Assembly (NCBI GenBank): GCA_032153715.1
Contig: JALDYR010000002.1
Location: forward strand, 124,001 to 188,000
Direction of reading: 5' to 3'
Origin: SEAL01 sp032153715
Lineage (GTDB): Bacteria > Patescibacteriota > Saccharimonadia > Saccharimonadales > Saccharimonadaceae
DNA length: 64,000 nt
Shown here: positions 61,427-64,000 of the stretch, piece by piece
Position numbering within the stretch: position 1 is the stretch's first letter
Layout: the number at the start of each line of letters is the position of its first letter
Made by a program: the position numbers and the translations under genes
The notes under the pieces: generated by a model
What the model was told of the DNA's origin: nothing
Database searches by the model: none
Seen by the model: the letters and a program-made list of their open reading frames with translations, nothing else

Positions 61427-61478
61427 GGCGGAATAGTGTGGCAACGACGCCCACTCTTCCGCCCTACTTTCTTTTTTG
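61427..61478 (+). terminator. Terminator of the 115-aa gene
   Basis: GGGCGGAATAGTG pairs with CACTCTTCCGCCC (one mismatch) across a ~12-nt loop; ACTTTCTTTTTT follows. Confidence 0.75.
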
Positions 61479-61497
61479 CTACACTGTTACAGGTCGT

Positions 61498-61587
61498 GGA
61501 GAGGTGCAGGAGTGGTTGAACTGGCCGCTCTCGAAAAGCGGTGTGGCGGCAACGTCACCGAGGGTTCGAATCCCTCTCTCTCCGCCA
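61498..61587 (+). tRNA. tRNA-Ser (anticodon CGA)
   Basis: Acceptor GGAGAGG and the whole T arm and 3' end are the same as in tRNA-Ser(TGA) at 54248; the anticodon loop CTCGAAA gives CGA; long variable arm; encoded CCA. It reads UCG. Confidence 0.94.
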
Positions 61588-61628
61588 TAGAAACAGAGCG
61601 TCCATCAAGACGCTCTTTTTCTATGGCG
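61583..61628 (+). terminator. Hairpin that includes the CCA end of tRNA-Ser(CGA)
   Basis: An inner stem AGAGCGTC/GACGCTCT (61595-61602 with 61609-61616) with a following T run is extended by CGCCATAG (61583-61590) with CTATGGCG (61621-61628). Confidence 0.75.
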
Positions 61629-61770
61629 CATGGATTCAAATCCTCGGGTACTGCAAAGCAGTACATACCGAGGGTTCGGTGTAGTGCAGTGAAATTCTGA
61701 AAAAGTTTACTTTTATCAGAATAAGCACACGAAAGAGCGGAGCGCTACCCCTCTCGTTCTCGCTGGAACG

Positions 61771-62223
61771 CTAAAACAATCGCCGCAATTCCTCAAAAGC
61801 TCGCTTCATCTCCCCTGGCTCTTGCGCAATCTCGCCAATAAACGTTTGACCACTCGTCGGTCGCATTAACGCGTCCTTGATAATGCGATAAATAATCACA
61901 AATCGCGGCGTTCCCATATGTTCAGCCACGCGGTTAATTCGTTTGACGAAGTGTTTTGTGGCTGACTTTTGCTGCGTATTCATTGTTGGGGCAAGGCGTA
62001 AAATAAGTGCTCGCGCTACAACCCAAACACTTCCAAGGATAATCACGAGGCACGTCGGTATAACGGTGAGTAGCCACCACCATGGGCTAGCCGTGGCGGC
62101 AACCCACCAGATCAGCGCCATGATGCCGATGTAAACGCCGAGTACGACAAAAAGCACTGGCCACAGTAGCTGCTTAGCATATTCCGAGCTGACTGCTCGG
62201 ATGGAAAGAATGGTTGAGTCCAT
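61771..62223 (-). CDS. Small two-helix membrane protein, 150 aa
   Basis: Two membrane helices (~18-38, LLWPVLFVVLGVYIGIMALIWWV, and ~48-72, WWWLLTVIPTCLVIILGSVWVVA) precede a basic cytoplasmic domain of about 75 residues (MNTQQKSATKHFVKRINRVAEHMGTPRFVIIYRII). No family recognised. It is preceded by no obvious ribosome site. The gene follows 31 bp after the GNAT gene's stop in the minus direction and could share its transcript. Confidence 0.6.
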   Translation of the reverse strand: MDSTILSIRAVSSEYAKQLLWPVLFVVLGVYIGIMALIWWVAATASPWWWLLTVIPTCLVIILGSVWVVARALILRLAPTMNTQQKSATKHFVKRINRVAEHMGTPRFVIIYRIIKDALMRPTSGQTFIGEIAQEPGEMKRAFEELRRLF

Positions 62224-62254
62224 ACTTATAGTATACGTCGATAATGACGAGAGT

Positions 62255-62800
62255 CTATTTAGCGGGCGTTCTTACAAAGACGTTTTTATCTTTTATAGCA
62301 GGGGTGTCTGAACGTTCGGTTTTTATCTTTGTAAAGCCTTGATTCTCAAAAATTGCCCTACTAGTATTATTACCAATTTCAATTTTTGATGTTAATTCAA
62401 TTCCTTGGTGGTCTACTTCTGGCATTATCGCTCGAAGTGCGATGGTGCCAAGTCCTCTACCTGTATTATTTTCGGAGATCCATTCCGAAACCTCCGCCCT
62501 GCGTGAGTTGCGTTCATCAGTTACAACATGAATGTCACCAATTAGTTCATCGTTGTGGCGAATAGCAAAGATGTTAATATTTGGATCGTTCAAGGCATTC
62601 ATGACTGACTCAGAAGTTCTATACCTCCAGTGGTGATAGAGTCCGCCTGCTGCAAGGTGCTTAGCGCTATCCTGAATTTTTGCAATAAACTCTTCACTAT
62701 CTTCACGCTGTAGTCGATCAATCGAGACATCTTCAACTTCGGTCGAGAAGTGATCTGGAAGCTTTGCATGTTTGTTTATTTTATTTTCTAATGATGTCAT
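62255..62800 (-). CDS. GNAT family N-acetyltransferase
   Basis: A 181-residue protein with the RimJ/RimL-like layout: an N-terminal strand pair, DELIGDIHVVTDERNSRRAEVSEWISE, the acetyl-CoA loop NTGRGLGTIALRAIM, and the late ELTSKIEIGNNTSRAIFENQGFTKIK motif B. It transfers acetyl from acetyl-CoA to an amine, possibly a ribosomal protein end or an antibiotic; the substrate cannot be told. Confidence 0.85.
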   Translation of the reverse strand: MTSLENKINKHAKLPDHFSTEVEDVSIDRLQREDSEEFIAKIQDSAKHLAAGGLYHHWRYRTSESVMNALNDPNINIFAIRHNDELIGDIHVVTDERNSRRAEVSEWISENNTGRGLGTIALRAIMPEVDHQGIELTSKIEIGNNTSRAIFENQGFTKIKTERSDTPAIKDKNVFVRTPAK

Positions 62801-62875
62801 TGTGGTTATAATCTACCATAAGTACAATAAAAAGTCAATGTGTATAGTATATTAATCTACTTACGTCAAACACGG

Positions 62876-62881
62876 TATAAT
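62876..62881 (+). promoter_or_regulatory. -10 box of the leaderless HIT gene
   Basis: TATAAT, 6 nt before ATG 62888. This decides the HIT start against the earlier start at 62840. Confidence 0.65.
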
Positions 62882-62887
62882 AGAACT

Positions 62888-63280
62888 ATGCAAGACTCAA
62901 TCTTTACGAAAATCATCAACGGCGAGATCTCATCACACAAGATTTATGAGGACGATCACGTTTACGCATTTTTAGATATTCATCCGGTCCAACCTGGTCA
63001 TACGCTCGTGGTGCCAAAACAGCAGATTGAATTTTTATGGGATGCAGACGAAGCAACATATGTGGCGTTGACGCTCGCAGCAAAGAAGATTGCACTGCAT
63101 TTACGGGAAACGCTCGGCGTACCCTTTGTCGGTGAGCAAGTGATTGGCGTTGACGTGCCGCACGCGCACATTCATTTGATTCCATTTACAGAGGTAAGTG
63201 AGTATCGAGCGCATCCTGATATGGACGCCGAACCCGATCATGCTCAGTTGGCGCAACTGGCTCAAAAGTTGGCCTTCTAA
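62888..63280 (+). CDS. HIT family nucleotide-binding protein
   Basis: From ATG 62888 the protein has 130 residues, starting MQDSIFTKIINGEISSHKIYEDDHVYAFLDIHPVQPGHTLVVP, the standard HIT opening. The catalytic triad is in VPHAHIHLIPF. HIT enzymes hydrolyse or transfer nucleoside phosphoramidates and related compounds. The earlier start (62840) would put the -10 box in the coding region. It overlaps rlmH by 1 bp (TAATG), so the two are coupled. Confidence 0.93.
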   Translation: MQDSIFTKIINGEISSHKIYEDDHVYAFLDIHPVQPGHTLVVPKQQIEFLWDADEATYVALTLAAKKIALHLRETLGVPFVGEQVIGVDVPHAHIHLIPFTEVSEYRAHPDMDAEPDHAQLAQLAQKLAF

Positions 63281-63738
63281 TGGTGCTACGTATCATTGCC
63301 GTTGGCAAAAAGCACGAGTCATGGGTGACGGAAGGTATTGAACGCTATCAGAAGCGCCTGAAGCGGCCGTTTGATGTTGAGTGGGGACTTTTACCACATT
63401 CTGCCCGCGAAGGTGACAGCGCTCGTCAGGAAGAGTCAGAGCGGATACTTTCCCGCATCAAGGATGATGATTTTGTCATTCTGTTGGACGAGCGGGGCAA
63501 GCTACTTACCTCCCCTGCTCTATCGGCGCTCTTACTAACGCCACTCGAGCAATCGAAATCGGTCGTCTTGATTATTGGCGGTGCGTACGGCGTTGATCAA
63601 ACAATTCATCAGCGAGCTCAGACTGTATGGTCGCTGTCACCGCTTGTCTTTCCGCATCAGCTGGTCCGCCTCATTTTGGCTGAACAGTTGTACCGCGCGC
63701 AGGCGATTGCTCAGAATAGTCCGTATCATCATGAATAA
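63280..63738 (+). CDS. rlmH: 23S rRNA pseudouridine-1915 N3-methyltransferase
   Basis: A 152-residue SPOUT methyltransferase of normal length. Family motifs are VLRIIAVGKKHESWVTEGIERYQKRL, FVILLDERGKLLTSPALS, VLIIGGAYGVDQTIHQRA, and the C-terminal knot FPHQLVRLILAEQLYRAQAIAQNSPYHHE. It methylates helix 69 of 23S rRNA. The usual GGADG has Tyr here. Confidence 0.95.
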   Translation: MVLRIIAVGKKHESWVTEGIERYQKRLKRPFDVEWGLLPHSAREGDSARQEESERILSRIKDDDFVILLDERGKLLTSPALSALLLTPLEQSKSVVLIIGGAYGVDQTIHQRAQTVWSLSPLVFPHQLVRLILAEQLYRAQAIAQNSPYHHE

Positions 63739-63756
63739 CTATTCATAAACATACAA

Positions 63757-63785
63757 TTGACAATTAATACAACTTATGCTAATAT
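63757..63785 (+). promoter_or_regulatory. Strong promoter for the gene at the window end
   Basis: TTGACA (63757-63762), a 17-nt spacer and TAATAT (63780-63785) with an upstream TGC extended element, the closest to consensus in the window. Expected transcript start near 63792. Confidence 0.7.
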
Positions 63786-63812
63786 GGTTACTGTAAACCC
63801 AAAAAAACAAAC

Positions 63813-64000
63813 ATGCAGTACATCCAAAAAGCATCCCATTTCACAATTGCCCTTGTTAGCCTTATGACGGCTGCAGGCGTTTTCATGCACGATACCAAGC
63901 TCGACCAAGCGACGGTGACGGCGCTAGCACTTCCTGTAGCGGTGCTCGGACTTGAGAGTATCGAGAAGCCTTTGAAAATGACCAATGACCCCCATACGCA
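63813..64000 (+). CDS. Unknown secreted or membrane protein, 5' part only
   Basis: The frame from ATG 63813 runs out of the window after 62 residues. It begins MQYIQKASHFTIALVSLMTAAG and has a second hydrophobic stretch (ATVTALALPVAVLGLE), so a signal peptide or anchor with a further helix is likely. No clear ribosome site precedes it. Too short to assign; the strong upstream promoter suggests good expression. Confidence 0.5.
   Translation, partial: MQYIQKASHFTIALVSLMTAAGVFMHDTKLDQATVTALALPVAVLGLESIEKPLKMTNDPHT

Noticed and set aside
62840..62887. A 16-residue N-terminal extension of the HIT protein
   Set aside because: It would contain the -10 box TATAAT, and HIT proteins normally start at the MQDSIF segment.
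1..64000. Recoded UGA (as in SR1/Gracilibacteria)
   Set aside because: UGA ends clear genes, for example rpmH-adjacent and sucC-type genes, and no conserved protein runs through UGA.
1..64000. CRISPR arrays, insertion sequences, integrases
   Set aside because: No regularly spaced repeats, transposase or integrase motifs were seen.

Overview
The window looks like part of a small, gene-dense genome of a Patescibacteria/CPR bacterium, most probably Candidatus Saccharibacteria (TM7). This is an inference. It rests on the gene set (PrgI, VirB4 and VirB6 type IV secretion genes, many VirB2-like pilin-like proteins and large wall hydrolases beside the replication origin), on almost no intergenic space, and on many genes whose -10 box lies only 6-10 nt before the start codon. 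UGA is used as a stop codon, so the recoded SR1/Gracilibacteria groups are unlikely.

Layout. 1-13.3 kb: surface glycan and secreted protein genes: a partial GT2, a FAD oxidoreductase, a large membrane protein, a 926-aa secreted repeat protein with its 175-aa partner, a glycan export operon (dual-domain glycosyltransferase, Wzm-like permease, Wzt-like ATPase, second glycosyltransferase) and a cupin. 13.3-18.5 kb: an OpgC-like membrane protein, sucCD and two glycosyltransferases. 18.5-24.7 kb: the chromosome origin, with khpB/jag, yidC, rnpA and rpmH on the minus strand and dnaA, dnaN and recF on the plus strand. DnaA-box-like sequences flank dnaA on both sides.

24.7-49.8 kb: a minus-strand block of about 25 kb holding a type IV secretion apparatus (two VirB6-like proteins, PrgI, a TraC-like protein, VirB4). 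It continues into two tandem, diverged copies of a four-gene cassette: a giant membrane-anchored M23 peptidase, a lysozyme-like plus NlpC/P60 wall hydrolase, a PEGA-type membrane protein and a small membrane protein. A third giant paralogue has lost the M23 domain. A secreted alpha/beta hydrolase and two unknown membrane proteins lie inside the block. 49.8-52.9 kb: six VirB2-like small membrane proteins in a divergent plus-strand run; a seventh is at 57.2-57.6 kb. No relaxase or VirD4 coupling ATPase is visible. I infer a contact-dependent envelope-penetrating or secretion machine, which would suit an epibiont living on another bacterium, rather than a conjugation locus.

53-64 kb: Hsp20, a ComF-type protein, a P-type cation ATPase, four tRNA genes (Ser-UGA, Ser-GCU, Arg-GCG, Ser-CGA), each running straight into a terminator hairpin, several unknown proteins, a hairpin-rich stretch with tiny ORFs, a GNAT acetyltransferase, a HIT protein and rlmH.
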